From assembly GCA_002382645.1 (NCBI GenBank), contig DFYP01000030.1, positions 561 to 28,375 on the forward strand: 27,815 nt of DNA. Reading direction: 5' to 3'. Source of the DNA: Desulfovibrio sp. UBA4079 (GTDB taxonomy: Bacteria; Desulfobacterota; Desulfovibrionia; Desulfovibrionales; Desulfovibrionaceae). Under the pieces are notes generated by a model, which was not told the DNA's origin, ran no database searches, and worked only from the letters and a program-made list of their open reading frames with translations. Positions 6,558 through 16,573 of this stretch are shown one piece after another; positions within the stretch are counted from its first letter, which is position 1; each line of letters opens with the position of its first letter. Position numbers and translations under genes: made by a program.

Positions 6558-9500
6558 CTACCCGTTAATTTTTGAATTTTTCGAGTGCGCAGGGATCATT
6601 ACATTACAAAAATGCTCATTCTTGTCATTTGCGAGGACGATATAATTATAATTTTGTTCTATATCATCCAATATGATTCGCTTCTTGAAGTCAAATGAAG
6701 TCTTATTTATAATGCTAATATGATATAAAGTCTCATTGTATCGATAATGTATTTTAAACTCGTTCCATTCTGAAGGTATGCGTGGCTCAAAAAACAATCT
6801 GTCCGCGTCAAGAGTGAGCCCAAGCAGCGATTCAACTATCAATCGATACATCCATGCCGCTGATCCAGTGTACCATGTCCAGCCGCCACGACCGATATGC
6901 TGCGGCGCAGCGTAGACATCCGCGGCAACGACATAGGGTTCCACTTTGTACCTGGCGACTTCCTCGGGCGACCGGGCGTGGTTCACCGGATTGATCATGC
7001 TGAAGAGTTCCCACGCGCGCTGGCTGTCTCCCCGGCGGGCGAAGGCCATTGCCGCCCAGATGGCCGCATGCGTGTACTGTCCGCCATTTTCCCGCACACC
7101 GGGAGCATATCCTTTGATGTAGCCGGGATTCAGCGCCGACGTGTCGAAGGGCGGATCCAGAAGCTGGACCAATCCGTGCTCGCGGCGGACGAGGCGAGCA
7201 TCCACCGCCTCCATGGCCAAGCGTGAGCGTTCAGGATCTCCAGCGCCTGAAAGGACGGCCCAGCTCTGCGCAATCGAATCGATCCGGCATTCAGGATTGG
7301 CCGACGACCCGAGCGGCGAGCCATCGTCGAAAAAGGCGCGGAGGTACCACTGGCCATCCCATCCATGTTTCTCGATATTGCGTTGCAATTCCGCCGCCAC
7401 ATGCTCGTAACGCCCAGCGGAAGATGCGTCGCCATGGGTTCGCGCCATCCTGGCGAAGCGCAGGAGCACGTCATACAGAAAAAATCCCAGCCACACGCTT
7501 TCGCCCTTGCCGAGTTCGCCCACCCGGTCCATGCCGTCGTTCCAGTCACCCGAACCGATGAGCGGCAGGCCATGCTCCCCGAACTTGAGGCTGTTCCGGA
7601 TGGCCCGGGAACAGTGCTCGTAAAGGCTCGCCGTTTCTTCCGTGACTCCGGGCAGATCGTAATAGGAATCCTCATCCGGGTTCACCAAGCGTCCATGCAC
7701 GAAATGGATGGGCTCATCCAGCACCCCGGTGTCTCCGGTGGCCAGGACATAGTGGCACGTGGCGTACGGCAGCCAGAGGGCATCGTCCGAGCAGTGCGTG
7801 CGCACGCCCCGCCCCGTCGGGGGGTGCCACCAATGCTGGACATCCCCCTCCGGGAATTGATGGGCCGCGCACAGAAGCAGGTGCTCGCGCGCGAGGTGCG
7901 GCGTGGTGTGAATAAGCGCCATAACGTCCTGCAGTTGATCGCGGAAGCCGAAGGCGCCCCCGGACTGGTAGGTTGCGCTTCGCCCCCAGAGGCGGCAGGC
8001 CATGGTCTGGTATAGCAGCCAGCCGTTAGCCAGCACGTTGAGGGACTGGTCGGGCGTTTCCACATGCACCGCGCCCAAGGTGTGTGTCCAATGCTGCCAC
8101 ACGGCATCAAGGGCCTTGCGCGCAGCGACCGATCCCCGAAAGCGGCTGACCAGTGTTCTGGCCTCGTCGGTGTCCCGCCCCACGCCGAGCCTGAAGATGA
8201 TCTCCTGTTCCTGCCCGGGGGCCAGATCGAAGTTCACCTGGATCGCGGCGCAGGGGTCCAGGGCGGCTCCCACCCGGCCCGAAAGGCGCGAGCGCGCCAT
8301 GGCGGCAGGAGAACGCAGTGTGCCGTTGCGCCCCAGGAATTCGGTCCGGTCACCGGTCACGGTGCGCGCGGCCTCGTCCACGTCGAAGAATGCGGTCCGG
8401 CCACTGAACTCGGTGTTGTATGGATTGCGGGCGAAAAGCGCGCCGCTGTTCGGGTCGATTTCAGTGATGACGTGCATGTTCGACTTGGCCCGCAGGTCGC
8501 CGAGCACCCATCCCGCATATCCGGTGGCGGAGAGCCGGCGGGGCCGGTCCGATGCGTTGCGCACCTTGAGCACCGAGAACTTGATCGCCGCGTCCAGAGC
8601 CACGTAAACCCACAACTCGGAGTGGATGCCGCGTTCCGTGTGTTCGAAGACGCTGTAGCCGAACCCATGCCGGGTGACGCAGGGCGTCGCTCCGCAACAG
8701 GGCAGTGGCGCGGGCGACCAGAAGTGGCCGCGCTCCTCGTCGCGAAGGTACAGGGCCTCGCCGCATGAATCGCTGACAGGATCGTTGCCCCAGGGCGTGA
8801 GGCGGAACTCGTGGGCATTTTCGCTCCAGGTGCAGGCCATCCCGCTTTCCGAAATGACGGTTCCGAACTGCGGGTTGGCCAGCACATTGACCCAGGGCGT
8901 CGGCGTCAGCTGCCCGGGCCCGGTGGTGATGACGTACTCGCGGCCATCCGGGGTGAATCCTCCCAGCCCGTTGTAGAAGATCAGGTCGTGGCGCGGCTGC
9001 GGGGCGACCGGCTGGGGGGGCGCTTGATGGGTCCGGGTGGGCACGAGGAGAGGCGTGGTGACGTTCAGGGAACAACGTCCGTTGATCTGGTCGGCCAGAG
9101 AGCCCCGGCTGTCGGTGATGATAACGCGGGCGACCGTCTGGATCAGGACCCGGTCCTCCTCGGCGATCCGGTCCGCGGAGCGTACGAAAATGCCACCGGG
9201 GCGGTCGATCACGTTGGCTTCGATGCCTGCGGCGATGAGCCCCATGATCTGATCGTGGAGGAGTTGCCGGTAGCCGGCGTGGTCTTCGTTCCAGATCACC
9301 AGGTCCACGGGCAGCCCCTTGAGGCGCCAATACGCGTGGGCCTGCACGAGCTGGCGCACCAGGTCGATATTGGCCGGGTCTTCAATCTGGAGCAGCACAA
9401 TGGGCAGATCGCCGGAGATAGCATAGCCCCAGAGACCGGATTGGCCGCGGCGGTTTCTTGTCAGGATGCTTGGGTCCGCCCGCAGCGAGGCGTTGGCGTA

Positions 9501-12500
9501 GATTATCGAATTGGCCAGGCGCCCGTAGAGCTGTGCGTCGGCCTCCGAGGCGTTGAGTTGACGCAGCAGCACCTGGCCATGGGTCCAGGTCAGATCGAAG
9601 ACGCGATCCGCGAGGCGCTGGTCCTGGTATTTCTCCACCAGGCACACGGCGGCCTCGCGGGTTTCCCCGATGCCGGAAACCAGATCTATTGTCGCGGATT
9701 CTCCCGGGTCCAGGGCTATCCGGCAGCGGATGGCGACGATGGGATCGAGCACGGAGCCCTCACCGCCGGGGAGCGCTTCCGAAAAGTGCGCGGCCTTTCC
9801 GTTCATGGCCTGTGGATCGGCCACGGTGTTTCCCCGGCCGATGAACGCCATGCGGTCGGTTTCGTAGGAGAGTTCGCCGATCCGGGTTCCATGCACGGCC
9901 ATCAGGTGCAGCATCCAAGGCGCCGGCTCTCCCTGGGAGCGGGGGCGGCGGGTGCAGAGGACCGCCCCCAGCTGGCGAACGATCTCGGTCTGCACGAAAA
10001 GCTTGTTGAACGCCGGATGCAGGGCGTCCGCAGCGGGCGGCGCTAGAACCACTTCCGCATAGCTGGTGACGTCCACCTCGCGGCGCGTTCGCGCATGGTT
10101 GGTGATGCGTACACGGCGCAGCTCGATGTCGTCCTCGGGCGACACGGCGATCTCGGTATGGGTGTCGTAGTCCCGGTCCCGGCGATGGAACTCGGCCCGC
10201 CCTTCGGAGAAGATCGCCTCGAAATGCGCCGCCGGCTTGAGCGTCGGCTGATAGGCGGTTGACCAGAACTCCCTGCTGGTCACGTCGCGGACGTAGCAGA
10301 ACGCGCCCCAGTTGTCGCAGGTGCCGTCTTCGCGCCAGCGGGTGACGGCCAGATCCTTCCAGCGGCTGTAGCCGCCGCCGGCGTTGGTGACCATCACATG
10401 ATACCGGCCGTTCGAGAGCAGTTGTACTTCCGGGGGCGTCGTGGCGGGGCTGCTGAGAACGCGTATGGGCGTCTCCTGAGCGCTGGAGGCCAGATGATGC
10501 TCGGAGATCTCGGTCGTATGCGCATAGAACGTCGTCGCCTTGGGAATCTGTTCCTGGAGCAGCGGCAATGTCGCCTGGAATAGGGGCGCCGACTCGAAGC
10601 GCTTCTGCATCGGGCGATCCAGGAGAAGGTGCGCCAGGGACAGGAAGCTCATGGCCTGATGATGGGCCATGAAGGACCGGACCAGGGCGTTCGATTGTCC
10701 GCGCGGCAGGCGCGACGGAGTGTAGTCGATCGCTTCGTAGAAGCCGTATTGGGAGTCGAAGCCTTCTGCAGCGAGCCGCTGGAGGTTCAGGCAGGCCTCC
10801 ACGGGCGCCACCATCAGCGCCAGGGCCGAGGCATAGGGCGCAATGACAAGGTCCTCGGCAAGACCGCGCTTGAGCCCCAGGCCGGGCACGCCGAAGGCGC
10901 GGTACTGATAGTTGCGATGCACGTCGATGGCGCTGTAGCCGCATTCCGAAATGCCCCACGGCACGCCCCGGATTTTCCCGTACTCCATCTGTCTGGCCAC
11001 GGCCGCCGTATAGGTCTGGTCGAGCAGGGTGTGTTCGTAGGTCGGCATCACCAGGAGTGGCATCAGGTATTCGAACATCGAACCGCTCCAGGAAAGGAGG
11101 ATCGGTTCCCTGCCTGCGGTGGTGAGCAGACGTCCCAGGGCGAACCAGCTCTCCTGCGGCAGTTGCCCCTGCGCAATGGCCACGAAGCTGGAAAACCTCG
11201 CTTCCGAGGCGAGAAGATCATAGAAGCTGGAATCCCTGCGGTGCTCATCGACATTGTAACCGATGGCCAGCAGATGGCGTGTCTTGTCGTACAGGAAGTC
11301 ATATTCCATCCGGGCGAGCGCACTGCATTGCAGGACAAGCCCTGTGACCGCCGCAATTCTTGCGGAGGCCTGCCGGCTGGCTCCTGTGACGAGGCCCTGC
11401 AGTTCGCCAAGGCAGGCGCTTTCCTCGGACGTGACGGCTGAGCCCAGGCGTTGCGTGATCGCCGGCAGAAGCCTTACCTCCAGCGCCGCCAGTTCGTGCA
11501 GCGTCGGGATCTCGTTGAGTTGGGGAAAGGCTCCGAGGGCGTTCAGGCCGGGTAAGAGCTTGATCCAGGGAGCGAGGAGCGTCAGCTCATCGAGAGCATC
11601 CTGGCATTGTCCGGCAAAGGCGCGCAGCCACCATCCGAATTGGTCCTCGGGATCGACGCCGGGAGACTCCGGACCGGCAGCAACTCCCGCTACGGACGCC
11701 GCCAGCCGTTCAAGAAGAAGCCGCCAGGCCCCGAGCGTGGCCGGTTTGGAGAGGAGCGCGGACTCCATCTCCCGCCAAAGTTGCGTGAGCAGGCCCGGAG
11801 TGGCTCCTGCCGGAGCGTCGGCAGCGGCGTCCAGGACAATCCTGAGCGTGTCGCTCAAGCCCTCAAGGTAGTTGATGTCCAGGATTTTGTGGTCGGCGAG
11901 CCCGAGCAGGCCCGAACGTAATGTCAGCAGGTGACCCGCGAGATTTCCGCTGTCCACCGATGAAATGTAGCGGGGCGGCAACGGTTGCAGGGATTGCGTG
12001 TCGTACCAGTTGAAAAAATGCCCCTGGTGCCGCTCCAGGGCTTCCATGGTCTGGAGCGTCTTCGCCGTACGCTCGATGAAACGGCCCGCTGAAATGATGC
12101 CGAAGTCGCAGGCCGCCAGATTCGATAGCAGCGCAAGGCCCATGTTGGTGGGGGACGTGCGGTGCGCGAGCGTGGCGACGGGCTGCTCCTGGTAATTGTC
12201 GGGCGGCAGCCAATGGTCTTCCGGGCCGATGAAGGTCTCGAAGAACGCCCAGGTCTTCCGGGCAAGTTTCCGCAGAAAGACGGTCTGATCCGTGGTCAGG
12301 CCCTCCTGGCGGCGAGTCAGCGGCCGGCTGATCCACCAGGCCATGGCCGGGGAGAGAAGCCAGAGCCCCAGCATGGGCCCGGCCACAGTCAGGACGGACG
12401 GCCTGGAGACCGCCAGCGCGATCGCCACGGCTACGGCTACAAGCGGGCTGATCCACATGGTCCGGTAGGCCCCGGCGAGATTCGTGCGGTTCTTGTGATC

Positions 12501-15332
12501 CGCGTCCGCCGACGGATTCCATTGGAGCAGCCGCTTGTGCGTGATGAGCATCCGGCAGGTGGTCCGCAGCACGGCGTCCAGACTGAAATAGGCTTCGTAG
12601 GGCAGGCAGGCGAGCGAGAACGCCGCCTGGGCGAAATGCCGGGGAGCCGAGCGCGCCGCGGCGGCGAAGTGCTGCCCCATCGTCAGGTCGGCAGGCTTGC
12701 GCAGCGCGCCCAGGGCCGTGGCGATCAGGGAAGGGACCAGAATGATGCCGGCCGCCGTCAGGGTCCAGAACCAGGCCGCCGGCAGGACGATCCAGCCCAA
12801 CAGCAGCAGGAGCGTCAAGGCCGCGGCCGTCAGGCTGCGCCGCAGGTTGTCGCAGATCTTCCAACGGGACAGGAGGGAGAGCGGGTTCTTCCGCAGGCGC
12901 CCGGCTGGATCGGTAATGACCGGCAACACCCAGCGCGCAATCTGCCAGTCTCCGCGGATCCAACGATGCCGCCGGTTCACGTCCGCGCTGTAGCGCGAGG
13001 GGTACTCCTCATACAACTGCACGTCACTCAGTAGCCCGGCCCGGGCGTAACACCCCTCCAGAAGGTCGTGGCTGAGAATCCGGTTGTCGGGGAACCGTCC
13101 ATCCAAAGCCTGTTCGAAGACGTCGATTTCATAGATGCCCTTGCCGATGAACGAGCCTTCGCCGAAGAGGTCCTGGTACACATCGGAAACGGCCTGCGTA
13201 TACGGGTCGATGCCGATTTCGCTGGCGCACATGCGCGCGTAGCGCGACCGGTTCGTTCCGGGCAGGCTCGCCGCCACGCGGGGTTGAAGAATGCCGTACC
13301 CGGCAACGACACGCCGCCGCGCTTCGTCATAGCGCGCGCGGTTGAGCGGATGCGCCATGGCGCCCACGAAGCGCCAGGCGGAATCGCGAGGCAGTTGCGT
13401 ATCGGTATCCAGGGTGATCACGTACTTCACTTCCGGCAAGTACGAGGCATTGCCGACAACGAGCGTGAAGCCATCGCCGGGCCCGCCCCGCAGGAGCCTG
13501 TTCAGCTCCGCAAGCTTGCCGCGCTTGCGTTCATATCCCATCCAGATGCGGTCCTGCGGGTTCCATCGGCGCGCGCGGTGGAACAGGAAGAAGACATCGC
13601 CGCCGGCTCTCGGGTATTTCTGGTTCAGCTCCTCGATCCTCTTTTGGGCCAGCCCCAGCAGCGCCTCGTCCCCGGGCAGCGTCTCCTCCTTGGCGTCGCG
13701 GAAATCCGTGAGCAGGCCGAAGTGGAGGTGATCGTCCCGGTTGGCCAGGAAACGGACTTCCAGCGCATGGATCAGGTCCTCGATGTTGTCCTCGCCCGTG
13801 AGCATCGTCGGGACCACGGCCAGGGTGCGAAATCCCTTGGGGATTCCTTTGGAAAAATCCATTCGCGGCAGCGGATTTGGCAGCACCAGCAGGGTCGCCA
13901 GCCAGTTCACCAGGGCTACGGCCAGATGACCGGCGCACAGAAACGAAAGCAGTCCGAACAGCCCGAGGGCCCAACTCTGCAACCCGTCGTCATAGGCCTT
14001 CGCCGCCAGGCATCCGGCGAAAATCGCGGTTGTCAGCAGAATGCCGCCGACATACAGCAGCAGAGGAAATCGGCGACCGAGTTTGCGTGCAGCCGCGGTG
14101 GGCGGCAGGCGTATCTGCGCCCTGCGTTCCAGCTGCGCCAGGCCTTCGCCGATCAGGTAGAACCCGACGTGCGTCGTGCGGCTGTCGCCGTCTTTCCGGG
14201 CAGCGCCCTCATTCGCCAGTAGGATCGCCTCGCGCGCCACCTCGCTCTCGGAGCGCGGGCTGCGCTTGGCAATCTTCTCCACAACGTGGCGGTAGTGATC
14301 ACGGGTTGCAAAATCCATCTCGCCGTAGACGCCGGCGGGATCCTCAGCCAGGGCCTGCTCGACAATGCTCATGGCCTCGACGAACTCGCGCCAGTCCATC
14401 GTACCCAGGGCCCGGAGGCTGCCGATGCTGTTGCTCATGGAGACCTGATCGGCGGCCTGTTGGTGGTTTTCCACGCGCACCAGATGCTCGATGGTCAGGT
14501 TGGATTCGGACAGCCGCTGCTCAATCCAGGTGAGGGGCAGGGCCAGGGCAGGCCCCTGACCGCGCAGGCGGCGCGTGAGTTCGGCGACAAAGGAGCTCAC
14601 CATGGGCGGGTTCGATCGCGCCATGTCCGCGATCGTCAGGATCAGATCCTTCGGCTCCTTCACCGCGATCTTGGTCATCTGATCGGCCCAATGGCCGGCG
14701 TGGGTCCGATTGGCCCTTTGGGCGGCGATCCGGGCGGAAATCCGGCGGAGATTCTCGATCAAGGTCAGCCGGAGCATGATGGGAATGGCCCAAAGCTCCC
14801 CCAGCTTCAGGGGGGTCACCGACTGGTAGGCGGTCACGAAGTTGCTGAAGCTTTCCGGGTCCACCCGGCCATCGCCGTGCGAGATCGCCTCCTGGGCGAT
14901 GTCATACACCCGTGGGAGCCCCGCAGATGGGCCGCTCGACAGGTGCGGCAGTTCCCGGTTGTACCCCTTGGGCAAGTGCCGACCGGCCGTGCGGATCTGT
15001 TCCTCGATCACATAGAAGTTGTCGAGCAGCCATTCCCCGGCGGGCGTAATCGAGCGATCCGCCTTGACGTCCCCCGTCAGCAGGCCGTGGACTTCAAGCA
15101 GGAGGCGTTGGTTTTCGTCCAGCCGCGCCAGAAGACGGTCCTGAGCCCGGCCCGGCTCTAAATGGTGCGTGGCGGCAAGGATCTTGCCATGTTGCCCCAT
15201 CTGATCCGCGCTGAACAGCTCCGAGCGAAACGGCAGTTCGCTTTCGGCGCGGCTCAGGGCCGTGTCACTTCCAAGGCGGTTCGCCAACATGCCGGAAATT
15301 ATTCCGCGAACGGTCCTGCCGCTCACATTCAT
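6558..15332 (-). CDS. ndvB: Cyclic beta-1,2-glucan synthase (NdvB/Cgs type)
   Basis: A single uninterrupted 2924-residue frame, close to the roughly 2,800-2,900 residues usual for the family. It makes cyclic beta-1,2-glucan from UDP-glucose at the inner membrane. The N-terminal part ends in membrane helices near 420-485. The GT84 glycosyltransferase domain holds DTDTQL (Asp642, Asp644) and RHRWIRGDWQIARW near 790, followed by more helices around 830-1000. A glycoamylase-like domain spans about 1015-1580 (WSGSMFEYLMPLL, GVPWGISECGYSA). The C-terminal GH94 phosphorylase-like half runs from about 1640, with GDWNDGMDRVG carrying the catalytic-type Asp near 2599. The ATG at 15332 has GGGAG upstream. 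No NdvA-type glucan exporter gene is nearby. The last 75 codons or so are strikingly AT-rich but still match the normal GH94 end. Confidence 0.95.
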   Translation of the reverse strand: MNVSGRTVRGIISGMLANRLGSDTALSRAESELPFRSELFSADQMGQHGKILAATHHLEPGRAQDRLLARLDENQRLLLEVHGLLTGDVKADRSITPAGEWLLDNFYVIEEQIRTAGRHLPKGYNRELPHLSSGPSAGLPRVYDIAQEAISHGDGRVDPESFSNFVTAYQSVTPLKLGELWAIPIMLRLTLIENLRRISARIAAQRANRTHAGHWADQMTKIAVKEPKDLILTIADMARSNPPMVSSFVAELTRRLRGQGPALALPLTWIEQRLSESNLTIEHLVRVENHQQAADQVSMSNSIGSLRALGTMDWREFVEAMSIVEQALAEDPAGVYGEMDFATRDHYRHVVEKIAKRSPRSESEVAREAILLANEGAARKDGDSRTTHVGFYLIGEGLAQLERRAQIRLPPTAAARKLGRRFPLLLYVGGILLTTAIFAGCLAAKAYDDGLQSWALGLFGLLSFLCAGHLAVALVNWLATLLVLPNPLPRMDFSKGIPKGFRTLAVVPTMLTGEDNIEDLIHALEVRFLANRDDHLHFGLLTDFRDAKEETLPGDEALLGLAQKRIEELNQKYPRAGGDVFFLFHRARRWNPQDRIWMGYERKRGKLAELNRLLRGGPGDGFTLVVGNASYLPEVKYVITLDTDTQLPRDSAWRFVGAMAHPLNRARYDEARRRVVAGYGILQPRVAASLPGTNRSRYARMCASEIGIDPYTQAVSDVYQDLFGEGSFIGKGIYEIDVFEQALDGRFPDNRILSHDLLEGCYARAGLLSDVQLYEEYPSRYSADVNRRHRWIRGDWQIARWVLPVITDPAGRLRKNPLSLLSRWKICDNLRRSLTAAALTLLLLLGWIVLPAAWFWTLTAAGIILVPSLIATALGALRKPADLTMGQHFAAAARSAPRHFAQAAFSLACLPYEAYFSLDAVLRTTCRMLITHKRLLQWNPSADADHKNRTNLAGAYRTMWISPLVAVAVAIALAVSRPSVLTVAGPMLGLWLLSPAMAWWISRPLTRRQEGLTTDQTVFLRKLARKTWAFFETFIGPEDHWLPPDNYQEQPVATLAHRTSPTNMGLALLSNLAACDFGIISAGRFIERTAKTLQTMEALERHQGHFFNWYDTQSLQPLPPRYISSVDSGNLAGHLLTLRSGLLGLADHKILDINYLEGLSDTLRIVLDAAADAPAGATPGLLTQLWREMESALLSKPATLGAWRLLLERLAASVAGVAAGPESPGVDPEDQFGWWLRAFAGQCQDALDELTLLAPWIKLLPGLNALGAFPQLNEIPTLHELAALEVRLLPAITQRLGSAVTSEESACLGELQGLVTGASRQASARIAAVTGLVLQCSALARMEYDFLYDKTRHLLAIGYNVDEHRRDSSFYDLLASEARFSSFVAIAQGQLPQESWFALGRLLTTAGREPILLSWSGSMFEYLMPLLVMPTYEHTLLDQTYTAAVARQMEYGKIRGVPWGISECGYSAIDVHRNYQYRAFGVPGLGLKRGLAEDLVIAPYASALALMVAPVEACLNLQRLAAEGFDSQYGFYEAIDYTPSRLPRGQSNALVRSFMAHHQAMSFLSLAHLLLDRPMQKRFESAPLFQATLPLLQEQIPKATTFYAHTTEISEHHLASSAQETPIRVLSSPATTPPEVQLLSNGRYHVMVTNAGGGYSRWKDLAVTRWREDGTCDNWGAFCYVRDVTSREFWSTAYQPTLKPAAHFEAIFSEGRAEFHRRDRDYDTHTEIAVSPEDDIELRRVRITNHARTRREVDVTSYAEVVLAPPAADALHPAFNKLFVQTEIVRQLGAVLCTRRPRSQGEPAPWMLHLMAVHGTRIGELSYETDRMAFIGRGNTVADPQAMNGKAAHFSEALPGGEGSVLDPIVAIRCRIALDPGESATIDLVSGIGETREAAVCLVEKYQDQRLADRVFDLTWTHGQVLLRQLNASEADAQLYGRLANSIIYANASLRADPSILTRNRRGQSGLWGYAISGDLPIVLLQIEDPANIDLVRQLVQAHAYWRLKGLPVDLVIWNEDHAGYRQLLHDQIMGLIAAGIEANVIDRPGGIFVRSADRIAEEDRVLIQTVARVIITDSRGSLADQINGRCSLNVTTPLLVPTRTHQAPPQPVAPQPRHDLIFYNGLGGFTPDGREYVITTGPGQLTPTPWVNVLANPQFGTVISESGMACTWSENAHEFRLTPWGNDPVSDSCGEALYLRDEERGHFWSPAPLPCCGATPCVTRHGFGYSVFEHTERGIHSELWVYVALDAAIKFSVLKVRNASDRPRRLSATGYAGWVLGDLRAKSNMHVITEIDPNSGALFARNPYNTEFSGRTAFFDVDEAARTVTGDRTEFLGRNGTLRSPAAMARSRLSGRVGAALDPCAAIQVNFDLAPGQEQEIIFRLGVGRDTDEARTLVSRFRGSVAARKALDAVWQHWTHTLGAVHVETPDQSLNVLANGWLLYQTMACRLWGRSATYQSGGAFGFRDQLQDVMALIHTTPHLAREHLLLCAAHQFPEGDVQHWWHPPTGRGVRTHCSDDALWLPYATCHYVLATGDTGVLDEPIHFVHGRLVNPDEDSYYDLPGVTEETASLYEHCSRAIRNSLKFGEHGLPLIGSGDWNDGMDRVGELGKGESVWLGFFLYDVLLRFARMARTHGDASSAGRYEHVAAELQRNIEKHGWDGQWYLRAFFDDGSPLGSSANPECRIDSIAQSWAVLSGAGDPERSRLAMEAVDARLVRREHGLVQLLDPPFDTSALNPGYIKGYAPGVRENGGQYTHAAIWAAMAFARRGDSQRAWELFSMINPVNHARSPEEVARYKVEPYVVAADVYAAPQHIGRGGWTWYTGSAAWMYRLIVESLLGLTLDADRLFFEPRIPSEWNEFKIHYRYNETLYHISIINKTSFDFKKRIILDDIEQNYNYIVLANDKNEHFCNVMIPAHSKNSKING

Positions 15333-15356
15333 CGATGATGTCTCCCTCGGCTGGAA

Positions 15357-15370
15357 CGGAAACGTTTCAC
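15357..15370. promoter_or_regulatory. GAAACGTTTC palindrome upstream of the glucan synthase
   Basis: A perfect 10-bp palindrome (15359-15368), read on the minus strand within GTGAAACGTTTCCG, lies about 27 bp before the ATG at 15332. Its centre and arms resemble operators of LacI/GalR-family regulators, which bind symmetric sites with a central CG. It could block elongation or initiation of the glucan synthase transcript. No such regulator is encoded in the window. Confidence 0.35.
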
Positions 15371-15530
15371 ACGCAGAGAGCAGGATGGGTCAAACAGCTT
15401 CCGCGCGGATTGCAGACGTGCTCCTCAATATCCGTAGAATAGAACAGAGACTGTTTCTTCAGCCGTACGGATTCGAATCAAGCATGAGGCCAGCAATGTG
15501 CGGTCCGCAATGGTATGGATCACAGCGATA

Positions 15531-15755
15531 CTATTCCTTCGAGTCGCCGTAGAGGCCGCCGCCAACGGCGCCCAGAGCTCCGCCGAGCAAGGCCCCGGTC
15601 ACGAGGCCGCCGCCCGTCAAGACGCTGATCCCCGCGCCTACGCCCGCGCCAATGGCGCCCCCGGACACCGCGCCCTGCTGGGTGCGGCTCATGTTCGTGC
15701 AACCGACCGTGCCGAGAAACGCCACCATCATAAAGGAAGCGATCATCTTTTTCAT
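15531..15755 (-). CDS. Glycine-zipper outer-membrane lipoprotein (OsmB-like)
   Basis: A 74-residue lipoprotein. The signal peptide ends in a lipobox LGTVGC, placing the lipidated cysteine at residue 19. The mature part is mostly a glycine-zipper segment (about 28-70) with repeated GxxxG spacing: AVSGGAIGAGVGAGISVLTG, then GLVTGALLGGALGAVGGGLYG. Small lipoproteins of this kind include osmotically induced OsmB-like proteins and probably associate with the membrane. GAGGAT lies upstream of the ATG. Only ten bases separate it from the preceding gene, so the two are cotranscribed. About 200 bp follow before the glucan synthase start, so a separate promoter for that gene is possible. Identification is confident; the exact role is unknown. 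Confidence 0.85.
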   Translation of the reverse strand: MKKMIASFMMVAFLGTVGCTNMSRTQQGAVSGGAIGAGVGAGISVLTGGGLVTGALLGGALGAVGGGLYGDSKE

Positions 15756-15765
15756 GGTTGTATCC

Positions 15766-16143
15766 TCAATCTTTCAGGTTCGGCTTGATCATATTGTACC
15801 ACATGGCATGGAAGACATGCTCATTCATTTTGTCAGGATTTTTCATGTAATACTCGTTCACGGCCATTTCGACCTGGGACCATGTCTGGTCCTTGAAGAC
15901 ATCAACCCAGCCCTGTATGAATTTTGATGGCTTCTCGTCGTGCTTTGTCCTGATGTAGTATTCAAGAACAAAGGCGCTCCCTGCGCCATACAGAAATGCC
16001 CGCTTCTCATCCGAGCTGGACTGCATCCAGATGGCGCCATCCACGTCGGCCGCGAGCATTGCGTCCTCGCTCAGGGCGGAATTGGCGGCCAAAAGCAGGA
16101 TCATCGCGCACAACATCATCGCCAGATAATACGTCTTTTTCAT
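15766..16143 (-). CDS. Exported protein of unknown function, possibly Rap1a/Tai-like fold
   Basis: A 125-residue product with a Sec signal peptide (MKKTYYLAMMLCAMILLLAA, cleavage near residue 25). The mature domain is aromatic-rich: GAIWMQSSSDEKRAFLYGAG, EYYIRTK, QTWSQVEMAVNEYYMKNPDK and HVFHAMWYNMIKP. The W..S..EKRAFLYG opening and the later helix with YY..NPDK recall the small secreted Rap1a/Tai-type domain, but I cannot confirm it. No toxin or secretion gene is nearby, so an immunity role is not supported. GGGAG lies before the ATG. It forms a tight pair with the glycine-zipper lipoprotein gene (10-bp gap) and follows the BON lipoprotein gene by 82 bp. An envelope location is likely. Confidence 0.7.
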   Translation of the reverse strand: MKKTYYLAMMLCAMILLLAANSALSEDAMLAADVDGAIWMQSSSDEKRAFLYGAGSAFVLEYYIRTKHDEKPSKFIQGWVDVFKDQTWSQVEMAVNEYYMKNPDKMNEHVFHAMWYNMIKPNLKD

Positions 16144-16225
16144 GACTCACTCCCATCATGGGTTCGGTTTGCCGGGACGCCCCACTGATAGCTCCGGAAC
16201 CTTAAGATAATCTTAGTAAACGCAG

Positions 16226-16537
16226 TCACTTGACTCGCATTGCCTGATCGACTTTCTTCACTCCCTTGACGCTCCGTGCAAGCGCGACGGCCCTGCCGAT
16301 GTCGTCCGGTGAGCTGACGAAGCCACTCAGCTGAACGATGCCCTTGAATGTTTCGACGTTGATTTCTCCTGATTTCAAAGAGTCATCATCGAAAATGAGC
16401 GCCTTGACCTTGGCTGTAATGACAGTGTCATCGACGTATTCGCCAGTGCCTTCTTTCTTTGCAGTCGATGCGCAGCCGATAGAAAGGATAAGAAATGCAA
16501 TGACGATAGAGTTAATAAAATATTTTCTTTGTGACAT
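16226..16537 (-). CDS. BON-domain lipoprotein
   Basis: A 103-residue lipoprotein with lipobox LSIGC (lipidated Cys22) and one BON domain (about residues 34-102): DDTVITAKVKALIFDDDSLK, then the core TFKGIVQLSGFVSSPDDIGR and the end GVKKVDQAMRVK. It is a short relative of OsmY/BON proteins, carried on the inner face of the outer membrane or the outer face of the inner membrane. GGAGATA precedes the ATG. It lies 36 bp after the DUF3309 gene, apparently in one transcript. The base composition is clearly more AT-rich than the GC-rich genes of the window, consistent with foreign origin. It is the second BON protein of the island, alongside the triple-BON protein at 4624-5457. Confidence 0.88.
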   Translation of the reverse strand: MSQRKYFINSIVIAFLILSIGCASTAKKEGTGEYVDDTVITAKVKALIFDDDSLKSGEINVETFKGIVQLSGFVSSPDDIGRAVALARSVKGVKKVDQAMRVK

Positions 16538-16573
16538 TACAGTATCTCCGAAGCTGCTGTTTTTGGGTAAGCG

